Assembly (NCBI RefSeq): GCF_017355165.1
Contig: NZ_JADILK010000017.1
Span: 18,137 to 82,136, forward strand
DNA from: Bacillus sp. SD075
Lineage (GTDB): Bacteria; Bacillota; Bacilli; Bacillales; DSM-1321
Length of the DNA: 64,000 nt
Reading direction: 5' to 3'
Below are positions 39,719 to 47,774 of this stretch, piece after piece. A program made the position numbers and the translations under genes. Numbering within the stretch: position 1 is the first letter of the stretch; each line of letters starts with the position of its first letter. Under the pieces are notes generated by a model. That model had not been told where the DNA came from, did not search any database, and saw only the letters and a program-made list of their open reading frames with translations.

Positions 39719-40405
39719 TCATTCCACTTTTTTCAATTTCATTGATCCTTCGCCATCCAATGAAATATCTAACTGCTGATTTATGACTAGCGAAAGCGGA
39801 AAGATTTCCGACACTTTATCCGAGAAAATCCAACGCCGTTTCCTTGGTCCTAAAAGTAAAAACGAACCTGCTTCATGTTCTCCCATGAAATTCAATCCAT
39901 CTTCCCTTATCGCCTCATCATTCCTTACAGGTATACCATTACTGATCAACTGATTTCCCAAGTCCATCACTTCATCTGTCGTAATGTTTATTTCACTAAT
40001 GCACAGGACGTTTTGGACTGAAAAAGACTCAGCCTCGGATGTGGGTGATACGGAATATCTCGATATGAACTCGACTATGTTGCCTGAAGGATCTAAAAAA
40101 TAAAAAGCATGTGCGTCTGAATAGCTGAAATAAACTTCGTCCTCATCATCTTCCCTAGTCAATTCCACTTTTGATTTCGCCCATGCTTTTGCCGAAGTAA
40201 ATAAATTGGTAGGTATGTTCATGGCAAAATGATAAAAAGGCTTTTCTTGGTGATGGCATTTTTTAATTTCAAGCACACTTTCCCCTGCCTTGATTTCGAA
40301 ACTATCATCAGTTTGCGAAAGTAACTCAAATCCTAACACATCAACATAAAAACCCCGCATTTCATTCCATGCATGACTATACAAAGTGACCTTATTGATA
40401 ATCAA
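39719..40405 (-). CDS. VOC-family (glyoxalase/dioxygenase fold) protein
   Basis: A 228-residue two-module VOC protein. The first module (residues ~1-115: VTLYSHAWNEMRGFYVDVLGFELL, then FYFLDPSGNIVEFISR) has the typical His/Glu ligand pattern. The second (~125-225) is divergent. The fold serves metal enzymes such as glyoxalase I and extradiol dioxygenases, and also fosfomycin-type resistance proteins. The substrate is unknown. The start is TTG at 40405 with GGAGGGA upstream. Confidence 0.8.
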   Translation of the reverse strand: MIINKVTLYSHAWNEMRGFYVDVLGFELLSQTDDSFEIKAGESVLEIKKCHHQEKPFYHFAMNIPTNLFTSAKAWAKSKVELTREDDEDEVYFSYSDAHAFYFLDPSGNIVEFISRYSVSPTSEAESFSVQNVLCISEINITTDEVMDLGNQLISNGIPVRNDEAIREDGLNFMGEHEAGSFLLLGPRKRRWIFSDKVSEIFPLSLVINQQLDISLDGEGSMKLKKVE

Positions 40406-40674
40406 CGTTTAATCCCTCCTGATCCCAATCAAACGAACCAATATTGCAAAATGATGCTGCATTTGTGCAAGCATTCCTACCCCTCAAAATCTATCTATAT
40501 ATTCATATTCACTCTACCTGCTTTTACCACAAAATGCCTACAGAATTTCCCTTCCTTAAGAAAAGATCACCTAATCGGCGGCCCCACGTTTCTTATAGGA
40601 ATGGCAGCTTTATTGAAAGATCTCTCCGCCATCGCAGTTTACTCTCCATTAGGGCATTTTTCATCTTAAAAGGT

Positions 40675-41322
40675 TCACTCTTTAATTTTCAGTCCAATCA
40701 TGCCCGCAAAGACTATCGCTTGATCCGGGGAAACTTCGCATCCATTTAAATCTTCCATGGATACGGTAAGCCTTTGAAATGTAGAACTGCTAATATCAAT
40801 TCCCTTGAGCGGTGTCCGGGAAAAGTTCACTTCATTTAATCTACATGTTTCGAACTTCACTTTGATGAATTTACACTCATAATAATCAGCACTTTCCAAT
40901 GAGCAATGATCGAACTTCACTTGCTTTAAACTGGAATAACCGAAAGCACTTAAATTCAAGTTGCAATTCTCAAAGGAGACATTCCCTAAACTTGCGTCAG
41001 ACAGGTTAATGCCTAAAAGTTTGGACTCCTTGAATTCCACCCGATGAATCGAGCCACCCATAAAGTCGGCATTCGTCAAATCACAATGATCAAAAATGAC
41101 ATCCGTCAGCTCGATATTCCTGAATGATACATCGCTGAATGTCACATTTTTAAATACCACCTGTGATAAAACGACTTTGTCTATCTTTTCTCTATCGATC
41201 GTGCCATTCGTTATGATACAGGAATCAAGATAAGGCTCATCCTGATAATATATTTCCTGAAAGTTCGCTTGACTTAAGTATTGGGGGATCTTTGGCTGTT
41301 CAATTTTGATTTTGCCTGACAT
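40675..41322 (-). CDS. Pentapeptide-repeat protein
   Basis: A 215-residue protein. From residue ~30 to ~200 it consists of A(D/N)LxF-type pentapeptides (NVTFSDVSFRNIELTDVIFDHC, DLTNADFMGG, LLGINLSDASLGNVSF). The beta-helix would be ~35 coils long. It is unlike the pentapeptide protein at 17.2 kb in lacking the HAAS domain. Pentapeptide proteins include DNA-gyrase protectors (Qnr/MfpA), but nothing here shows that specific role. It stands alone. Confidence 0.85.
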   Translation of the reverse strand: MSGKIKIEQPKIPQYLSQANFQEIYYQDEPYLDSCIITNGTIDREKIDKVVLSQVVFKNVTFSDVSFRNIELTDVIFDHCDLTNADFMGGSIHRVEFKESKLLGINLSDASLGNVSFENCNLNLSAFGYSSLKQVKFDHCSLESADYYECKFIKVKFETCRLNEVNFSRTPLKGIDISSSTFQRLTVSMEDLNGCEVSPDQAIVFAGMIGLKIKE

Positions 41323-41584
41323 ATTATCACCTTTTCGCTTGATTTCTTTTTCCCAACCGCATCACACTTCTTTACAGGAAACAGTGCGTTTTGCTTTTAA
41401 CCGCTTACCCCTTTATTTGAAAGGTTCGTGCATGGAACCGATAACGGTCCCGCTGGTAATTCACCAACTGGCCTACTCAATTTCGGCTTAAATATAAACT
41501 ATATTCCAGTGAAGTTCAATCTAAGAATTTCACGAAAATGACTATTATTTTTCGTTCTTTTGTGTCATCTACAAGCATCATTTT

Positions 41585-41610
41585 TCAAAAAAAGCTGCCC
41601 CATCGGCAGC
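41585..41610 (-). terminator. Intrinsic terminator of the DUF4306-like gene
   Basis: Stem GCTGCC (41594-41599) / GGCAGC (41605-41610). The A-run 41587-41593 becomes the U-run on the minus strand. Confidence 0.75.
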
Positions 41611-41618
41611 CTCGTGAC

Positions 41619-42104
41619 TTAAATTTCAGTATTGAATCCTGTTGGTATCCGTAAATAATAATGAGCTGCACTTAATATGGTTATCATTCCGCCTATCAGA
41701 AAAAATGCTTGAAAGATATTACCTCCAACAGTCGGGGAATGGGATACAAAACCATTTGAAAGCAGCAAAAGGACACCTAATCCCAATAAGAATAGAGCCA
41801 TTTTTTTCATACTTCTTTTGAAAAGGATATATCCCGTAAGAATGATGAAGTACAAGGCGGCAAGTACCATAAAAAATGGAAATAACGGTTTGAATTTTGC
41901 CGCATACACGAAATAATCGAAACTGGAAATATCATCCGCATCCATCGTCTGATCATCATTAACATGTGTGAAATGCGTGGAATACTTCCATTCCCAGGGT
42001 CTATCCAGAATTTCACTGCCTTCATACCAGGTACAAAACGTAAAAACCATAAAGAAAAGCGCAGCGATAATCATTTGCGAAAATTTGTTGATGGTCAATA
42101 TCAT
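41619..42104 (-). CDS. Four-helix membrane protein, probable DUF4306/YjdJ-like
   Basis: A ~160-residue integral membrane protein with four predicted helices (~9-27, ~78-100, ~108-125, ~132-152). It has the external motif WYEGSEILDRPWEWKYSTHF, reminiscent of the YjdJ/DUF4306 family. ATG 42104 abuts its GGAGGAG site, so the TTG two codons later (42098) is an equally good start. Function unknown; monocistronic with its own terminator. Confidence 0.65.
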   Translation of the reverse strand: MILTINKFSQMIIAALFFMVFTFCTWYEGSEILDRPWEWKYSTHFTHVNDDQTMDADDISSFDYFVYAAKFKPLFPFFMVLAALYFIILTGYILFKRSMKKMALFLLGLGVLLLLSNGFVSHSPTVGGNIFQAFFLIGGMITILSAAHYYLRIPTGFNTEI

Positions 42105-42233
42105 CTCCTCCAGTTGCCATTATACCAATAAATAGGAGGTTTTCAATCGGAGTTCACGGTGTTAATGCAATATGTAAACAAACACTGTTTCCTGAATAAT
42201 ATAATGTAACCACTTTTAAGGAGCGTTTGAGAT

Positions 42234-42884
42234 ATGATCACTCATGGAGATGACCTCCTTATTTCAGGAGCATGGTTACTTGGTATCGGCACACTTGTAG
42301 GTGCAATCGGGCAAACCCGGCAAACTTTAACGAGCACTAACCTCGGAAAAGACCTGGTCCTCAAAGGGAATGGCATCGAAGCCGTTGGAATTTCGCTGCA
42401 AGCAATCGGCCGTTCGAAAAAGCTGAACCCGGAAAATGAACATTCGGAAACCTATTTCATATTCGGTGCTTGGCTTGAAGCTGTTGGCAATATCGCAAAT
42501 GCAGTTGGAATAGATATGCAATTGAGTGGTTCATTCGAGGAGGGCACCAGAACCGATGCGATCGGCAGCGGAATCCAAGGCCTAGGTTCCGCTTTTGAGG
42601 CATTCGGGGCATCACTGACGGAGGAGTCCATTTCACGCTCTTTGGAGATCAAGGGAAATGGACTCATTGCAGCAGGTTCTTTTTTGGAATCGATCGGAAA
42701 TATTTTCATTTTAAATGAAAAACGACGGATGGGAGAACAAATTCTTTTACTAGGCAGCTGGACCCAAGTTTTCGGTGCATTTATTTTGATCGATGCTTTT
42801 TCACTTGGCCCAGAACCCGAACAATCTGAGAAAAATAAGGATGGGCATAACGGCCATTATAGCTATGCCAACTATTGCGTATGA
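42234..42884 (+). CDS. DUF6944-type repetitive protein
   Basis: A 216-residue protein built of about five repeats of ~38 residues of the form hhhxGAWLxAhGxhhxAhG (SGAWLLGIGTLVGAIGQ, FGAWLEAVGNIANAVG, IGSGIQGLGSAFEAFG, AAGSFLESIGNIF, LGSWTQVFGAFIL). The periodic glycines and alanines suggest packed amphipathic helices or a membrane-associated bundle. It ends in a short His/Tyr-rich tail (KDGHNGHYSYANY). ATG 42234 follows AAGGAG. The family is known only from Bacillaceae. Function unknown. Confidence 0.78.
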   Translation: MITHGDDLLISGAWLLGIGTLVGAIGQTRQTLTSTNLGKDLVLKGNGIEAVGISLQAIGRSKKLNPENEHSETYFIFGAWLEAVGNIANAVGIDMQLSGSFEEGTRTDAIGSGIQGLGSAFEAFGASLTEESISRSLEIKGNGLIAAGSFLESIGNIFILNEKRRMGEQILLLGSWTQVFGAFILIDAFSLGPEPEQSEKNKDGHNGHYSYANYCV

Positions 42885-43259
42885 TTAAGGGGCCACGAGT
42901 TCGATCTTCATCCGATCAGGATCTTCAAAATATACCGCATAATGATCCTCCCCGCCGGCGAATGGGTGCTTGTCGGCATAAAGGATGGCAACTCCTCTGT
43001 CCCTTAATTTTCTGGTGATTTCATCAACCTGATGACGGGAATTGGCATGAAAGGCTAGATGGTTAAGACCCACTCGCCCCCTATGATAGGGAATGTCAAG
43101 AAACCTTGTTTCCGCTTGGACAAAAACAATGTACATCTCCCCCAACCTCCAACTCCTTCCGCTTTCCCACTCCTGAAAGGTTTCATAGCCCATCTCGTCC
43201 AAAAACCAGCCCCAAAAATCAATGGTCGTCTTTAAATTTGAAACATACAGCTCACTCAA
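42885..43259 (-). CDS. VOC-family protein
   Basis: A single-module VOC protein of 124 residues: YVSNLKTTIDFWGWFLDEMGYE at the N-terminus, RVGLNHLAFHANSRHQVDEI (His ligand) near 62, and VYFEDPDRMKIELVA (Glu ligand) at the C-terminus. Its stop codon directly abuts the stop of the convergent DUF6944 gene. The fold hosts metal-dependent lyases, dioxygenases and antibiotic-binding proteins; substrate unknown. Confidence 0.82.
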   Translation of the reverse strand: MSELYVSNLKTTIDFWGWFLDEMGYETFQEWESGRSWRLGEMYIVFVQAETRFLDIPYHRGRVGLNHLAFHANSRHQVDEITRKLRDRGVAILYADKHPFAGGEDHYAVYFEDPDRMKIELVAP

Positions 43260-43537
43260 TATGATGAAGAAATCCCTTTGACAACTTATCTTCCTCTTTC
43301 ATCGTTTAATTTAACAACCAGTGTCATCGATATATTGTAAAACACAGAGTTGGGACAATCGTTAACTTAATCTTTTCATAAGCGTGAAGCCTATAACAAA
43401 AAGAAGCAGGAAAGATATGCGGGATACCTCCGACTGCCCTGTACGACCATTATTACTAGGTGGGAACTGTATGTCAGGCTACATAATTTATCTCAGAGGA
43501 AGATCGATGCTCCCCAAAATGGTAGGAATACCCGTTA

Positions 43538-44575
43538 TCACGACAGGGACCTAACAAGGACTTTAATTTCATTACCCGATAGCGCTGCTTCAAATCCTTG
43601 GCGCCAATCTTCCAATGAGACAATTTTGGTCACCATTTTTTCTGTATCGATCTTATGCTCTTTCAGCAGCTCCAATGCTGTATGCCAAGAGCTTGGTTTT
43701 TGAGAGCGTGTGCCAACATACTGAATCTCCCTTTGAATGACCGATTCTTGGTCAATTGGATTCATTTTCTCCCTCGAAATGCCAACTTGTACGAATGTAC
43801 CTTTTTTCTTCACCAACGGGAGGCCTTGATTGATAGCCGGTACTGCTCCAGAACACTCAAATAATTTATCCACTCCGTAACCGTTTGTTTGCTTAAAAAC
43901 GATTTCTTCCAAGTTCTCTTTCTGAATATCCACAATAACATCTGCACCAAGTGATTTAGCCAAATCCAGTCGATTTTTATCCTTTGTAATTCCCGCCATA
44001 ATGACGAAAGCACCTTGAGCCTTGACTACCTGGCATTGCAGAAGACCAATGGGACCCGGTCCAAAAATAAGGACTATATCGTCTTCTTCTATAGTTGTTT
44101 TTTCTAATGCAGCATGTACACAGCAAGCGAGCGGCTCGGTCAAAGCGGCAGCTTTCAGGCTAATGTCCTCAGGCAGTACGTGAATGCTCTCTTCACGGGA
44201 GACTACATATTCTGCAAAGCTTCCGTTTACTTGTGTGCCTATTCCGGTGCGGTTTGAACAAAGGTTATAATCTTTTTCCAAGCAATATACACATTTTCCG
44301 CACGTAGTATATGTGGTTTCGCTCGTTACTTTATCTCCTACCTTAACTTTTGTAACACCATTCCCTACCTCTACAACCGTCCCGGAAAATTCATGCCCGA
44401 GCACGACAGGCGTTTTCGAATTTCGATATTCCCCTGTAAATGTATGAATGTCGGTACCGCAGATTCCTGTATAGGCCACTTTGATTTTGACCAGATCATT
44501 TTGCACTTTTGGTTCCGGTAGATTTTCAAGGGACATATTGTCATGTCCTGGTGCTGTTTTCATTACTGCTTTCAT
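43538..44575 (-). CDS. Zinc-dependent polyol(-phosphate) dehydrogenase (MDR), last gene of the polyol PTS operon
   Basis: A 345-residue medium-chain dehydrogenase. The catalytic zinc site is YTGICGTDIHTFTGE plus GHEFSG. Structural-zinc cysteines lie in CGKCVYCLEKDYNLC (residues ~93-107), and the Rossmann dinucleotide site is ILFGPGPIGLLQ near 170. It is nearest to sorbitol/xylitol/threonine dehydrogenases. It lies 6 bp behind a second dehydrogenase of the same family and belongs to the PTS operon. With a PTS, the substrate would be a phosphorylated polyol such as arabitol- or xylitol-phosphate, giving a pentulose-phosphate. Confidence 0.85.
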   Translation of the reverse strand: MKAVMKTAPGHDNMSLENLPEPKVQNDLVKIKVAYTGICGTDIHTFTGEYRNSKTPVVLGHEFSGTVVEVGNGVTKVKVGDKVTSETTYTTCGKCVYCLEKDYNLCSNRTGIGTQVNGSFAEYVVSREESIHVLPEDISLKAAALTEPLACCVHAALEKTTIEEDDIVLIFGPGPIGLLQCQVVKAQGAFVIMAGITKDKNRLDLAKSLGADVIVDIQKENLEEIVFKQTNGYGVDKLFECSGAVPAINQGLPLVKKKGTFVQVGISREKMNPIDQESVIQREIQYVGTRSQKPSSWHTALELLKEHKIDTEKMVTKIVSLEDWRQGFEAALSGNEIKVLVRSLS

Positions 44576-44581
44576 GTCTAT

Positions 44582-45628
44582 TCACTCCTTATTTGGGATG
44601 ATCAGCACTTTTCCATATGTCTCAACCCTATTAATGATCATGTTGAAGGCTTTTTGCGTATCTTCGAGCTCAAAACGATGAGAAATTAATTCTTTTAGCA
44701 CGATTCTCCCTTTATTGATGAAATCGATGCTCTTCGTCCATTCTTCACCAGGGAATGGAGCTGAATATGAATTCCAAAACCCTTTTAATGTTAGTTCTCT
44801 TCTAAAAATACTCTCAAATGCTTGCTCGGAAAGATGAACATCTGAATAAGCGATTCCTAAATAGCCGACTTTTCCTTTTTTACGGGTTACCAGCAGGCAC
44901 TGTTCCTGTGTTACTTTAGATCCCGCACACTCGAGCGCAATGTCCACGCCCATTCCATTTGTGTACTCGCTAATTTTTTCAAATAAATCCTCTTTCATTG
45001 GATTGACGGTTCTCTCGCATCCCAAGGCAGCTGCCACTGCTAATTTATCATCGGAAATATCAATGGCGATAATTTCTTTTGCCCCGGCAATTTTCAGCCA
45101 CTGTATCGTTAAAATGCCAATCGTTCCAGCGCCAAATACCGCTACTACATCACCCAGTCGGGGTTGAATATTCAATACTCCGTGAAGCGCAACAGCCAAT
45201 GGCTCGATCATGGCCGCTTCCTCGAAATCCATCTCTCCGATCGGCAGCACATTGACGGCTGGAATGTTAACATACTCAGCAAAGGCACCGAATGACTTGG
45301 AACCAATCATTCCGTGATTCTCGCATACAGAATATTCCCCCCGCCTGCAATACTCACATTCACGACAAGGAATGAAAGGAATCGCGACCACACGATCGCC
45401 AATATTTATATCAGTAACATCTTTACCCGCTTCCACAACATAACCTGAGAACTCATGGCCCATAATAGCTGGGAGTGCATATTTCCATTTATTCATCATC
45501 TTGTGTGTATCTGATCCGCAAATTCCAGCTGCCATCACTTTTATTTTGACTTCATTCGCTTCACATGGATGGATAAATATTTCTTCACATTTCATATTAT
45601 TTTCTGAATATAAAACTGCAGCTTTCAT
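44582..45628 (-). CDS. Polyol-phosphate 5-dehydrogenase, GatD-like (MDR)
   Basis: A 348-residue zinc-dependent dehydrogenase related to galactitol-1-phosphate 5-dehydrogenase (GatD). It has AAGICGSDTHKMM and MGHEFSGYVVEAG for the catalytic zinc, CRECEYCRRGEYSVC for the structural zinc, and AVFGAGTIGILTIQWL for NAD. GatD oxidises galactitol-1-phosphate to tagatose-6-phosphate, but related enzymes act on arabitol-phosphate. Two such dehydrogenases, and no tagatose kinase or aldolase, suggest a pentitol pathway instead. Confidence 0.85.
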   Translation of the reverse strand: MKAAVLYSENNMKCEEIFIHPCEANEVKIKVMAAGICGSDTHKMMNKWKYALPAIMGHEFSGYVVEAGKDVTDINIGDRVVAIPFIPCRECEYCRRGEYSVCENHGMIGSKSFGAFAEYVNIPAVNVLPIGEMDFEEAAMIEPLAVALHGVLNIQPRLGDVVAVFGAGTIGILTIQWLKIAGAKEIIAIDISDDKLAVAAALGCERTVNPMKEDLFEKISEYTNGMGVDIALECAGSKVTQEQCLLVTRKKGKVGYLGIAYSDVHLSEQAFESIFRRELTLKGFWNSYSAPFPGEEWTKSIDFINKGRIVLKELISHRFELEDTQKAFNMIINRVETYGKVLIIPNKE

Positions 45629-45658
45629 CAGTCATTCCCTCTTTTACTTTAGTAATCT

Positions 45659-46930
45659 TTAGAAAATGGATGCCCATAATTGCGAGAATTTAAGTATGAT
45701 CCAGTTGAACAAGTTTCCGCCCATATCCAGGCTGGAAATGAGTGTGGCACCTTCGGGCATGTCAAATTTCGCCCCTTCCATCATCTGTGTGTGAATGATG
45801 GCAAAGTCTGTCGCCATGTATAGGGAAAACGCAATCATCACGGTACCGGCAAGGACCGAATGGACAATGTTCCCTCTAAGAAATCCAACCACAAACGCAA
45901 CATAAAACGGGATCGTAGCTAAGTCACCAAAAGGCAATACCTTGTTCCCTGGTAAAATAACGGCCAGAAACAATGTAATCGGAACTAGAATCAATGCTGT
46001 TGATAGAACTGCGGGATGACCTACAGCTAACGCTGCATCCAAGCCGATATAGAGCTCCCGATCGCCATATCGTTTTTGCAGGAAGGAGCGGGCCGCCTCA
46101 GAAATGGGGATAAGACCTTCCATCAAGATTTTCACCATTCGCGGAAGAAGCAGCATAACGGCCCCAAGGGAGATACCCGTTTGAAAAATTTCACCCGGTC
46201 CATAACCGGCCAGTAAACCTATTACACAGCCAAGAAATAATCCCATCATCATTGGTTCTCCAAAAATGCCAAAACGCTTTTGGATTGATTCAGGGTCTGC
46301 ATGGAGGTTTCTGATGCCGGGAATTTTAGAGATAAACATCCCTACCAAAATACCAATCGGTGCAAATGCTGCAGTAGAGCCAGTCGGCAAGGAAATCCCT
46401 TCCAGCCCGTAGAATTTTTGAACCATCGGTGCTGTTTTGTCTGCTACGAACAGAACGGCCAACTGATAAAAAACGGTACATAAAATGGCAAACCACCAGC
46501 TACCCGTTACAACATACCCTGTCGCACCCGCAGCAATAAAATGCCAGTAATTCCAAATGTCAATATTCAGTGTTTTAGTTAATTTCAATAAAATAAGCGC
46601 AATATTGATAAAAAAACAAATAGGAATCAGTATAGCTGCCACTGGTGAAGCAAATGAAAGGGCTGCGGCAGACGGCCATCCTGTATCAATCACTGTTAGG
46701 TTAAGCCCAAAACGTTCTACCATCTGTTGGGCGGCCGGACCTAGGTTTGTAATGAGCAAATTAATAACCAGATTGATCCCCACAAATCCGATTCCGATGA
46801 TGATGCCAGATTTAAACGCTTTCTTAAATCCCGTTCCAAACATCATCCCAATAATTAAAATCGCAATCGGCAGAATCACCGTAGGCCCTAAATTCAATAC
46901 TTCCTGAACCACTGATAAAAGCTTATCCAT
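45659..46930 (-). CDS. PTS system galactitol-family EIIC component
   Basis: A 423-residue membrane protein with about ten helices. It carries GatC-family motifs (LNLGPTVILPIAILIIGMMFGTGFKKAFKSG at the N-terminus, GLEGISLPTGSTAAFAPIGILVGMFISKIPG mid-chain, and the VGHPAVLSTALILVP segment near 312). It is the sugar-conducting subunit of the Gat-type PTS permease, which phosphorylates the polyol during uptake. It follows EIIB and EIIA in the standard order. The family includes transporters of galactitol and of D-arabitol. Confidence 0.9.
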   Translation of the reverse strand: MDKLLSVVQEVLNLGPTVILPIAILIIGMMFGTGFKKAFKSGIIIGIGFVGINLVINLLITNLGPAAQQMVERFGLNLTVIDTGWPSAAALSFASPVAAILIPICFFINIALILLKLTKTLNIDIWNYWHFIAAGATGYVVTGSWWFAILCTVFYQLAVLFVADKTAPMVQKFYGLEGISLPTGSTAAFAPIGILVGMFISKIPGIRNLHADPESIQKRFGIFGEPMMMGLFLGCVIGLLAGYGPGEIFQTGISLGAVMLLLPRMVKILMEGLIPISEAARSFLQKRYGDRELYIGLDAALAVGHPAVLSTALILVPITLFLAVILPGNKVLPFGDLATIPFYVAFVVGFLRGNIVHSVLAGTVMIAFSLYMATDFAIIHTQMMEGAKFDMPEGATLISSLDMGGNLFNWIILKFSQLWASIF

Positions 46931-46981
46931 AATTAACCCCCTGCTTTCCTTTTCTTTTTAGGATTAAAAATTATGTGCGGT

Positions 46982-47266
46982 TTAGCTTTTTAAATGACCT
47001 AAGATCTTCTGATCTAATTTGTCCATCCCGATTCCAGTAATGTATGCAGTCGCAATTTCTGCTGGGATGCTATATGTTGTTGGTAAAATGGTGGTAGAAA
47101 CAATCAAATCCGCACTTTCTTGACGGGAAGATACTTCAGATATTTTGCATTGCACAACCTCGGCATTTACATGATTATCCTTCAATAAATTTTCCACTCG
47201 GTTACATACCACCGTTGAAGTCGCAATCCCTGCTCCACATGCCACTAGAACTGTATACTTTTTCAT
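46982..47266 (-). CDS. PTS system galactitol-family EIIB component
   Basis: A 94-residue cytoplasmic EIIB. The phosphorylated cysteine is in the P-loop VLVACGAGIATSTVVCNRV near the N-terminus, and the second half has the VQCKISEV and DLIVSTTILPT pattern of GatB. The start at ATG 47266 is placed by GGGAG upstream; an earlier in-frame ATG would overlap gatA. It passes phosphate from EIIA to the incoming polyol held in EIIC. Confidence 0.9.
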   Translation of the reverse strand: MKKYTVLVACGAGIATSTVVCNRVENLLKDNHVNAEVVQCKISEVSSRQESADLIVSTTILPTTYSIPAEIATAYITGIGMDKLDQKILGHLKS

Positions 47267-47270
47267 ATCA

Positions 47271-47750
47271 TTACTCTCCCTTTGCATTCAAATTTATTTT
47301 TTTAAAAACAGAACGAATCTCTTCGTTTGTTTGTGCCTTTGAAATTTGCTGATAATTACGTTCATCCTGAATCACTTGCATTAACTGCTGCAATACCTTC
47401 AGCTGGCTGTGCGGTTGATTAAGCCCCAGCATTAAAATGACATATACATCAACTTCTTTTGTATTATCATCCATCAAACGAAATCGGATGGGTTTTTCCA
47501 GTGTGACGACACCAATGAATTGTTCGAAAACACATTCTGGATCAGTATGAGGTATGGCTACGTTGTAATGGTCCAAATTTAGCCCCGTCGGGAAGGAAGC
47601 TTCCCTTTCTTTGATCTTACCTAGAAAGGAGTCACTAACATACCCTAGTTTGAATGCTTCTTGATACATTACATCAAAAAGCTGATCTTGGTTTTCACAT
47701 TTTATATGAAGTTTGATTAAATCATCTTTAACAAATTGCTCCAATGGCAT
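47271..47750 (-). CDS. PTS system EIIA component (mannitol/fructose/galactitol type)
   Basis: A 159-residue PTS_EIIA_2 protein with the phosphorylated histidine in NVAIPHTDPECV near residue 64 and the downstream LGLNQPHSQLKVLQQLMQ. It takes phosphate from HPr-His-P and hands it to EIIB. It lies 24 bp after the regulator and just 4 bp before EIIB. The same EIIA fold occurs at the C-terminus of the regulator next door. Confidence 0.9.
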   Translation of the reverse strand: MPLEQFVKDDLIKLHIKCENQDQLFDVMYQEAFKLGYVSDSFLGKIKEREASFPTGLNLDHYNVAIPHTDPECVFEQFIGVVTLEKPIRFRLMDDNTKEVDVYVILMLGLNQPHSQLKVLQQLMQVIQDERNYQQISKAQTNEEIRSVFKKINLNAKGE

Positions 47751-47774
47751 GTTCTTTCCTCCAATCCGATTTTT

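Noticed and set aside
40373..40749. Overlapping ~100-residue plus-strand frames near 40.4-40.7 kb
   Set aside because: No ribosome site, and they run into the antisense of the pentapeptide gene; nothing in them resembles a protein family.
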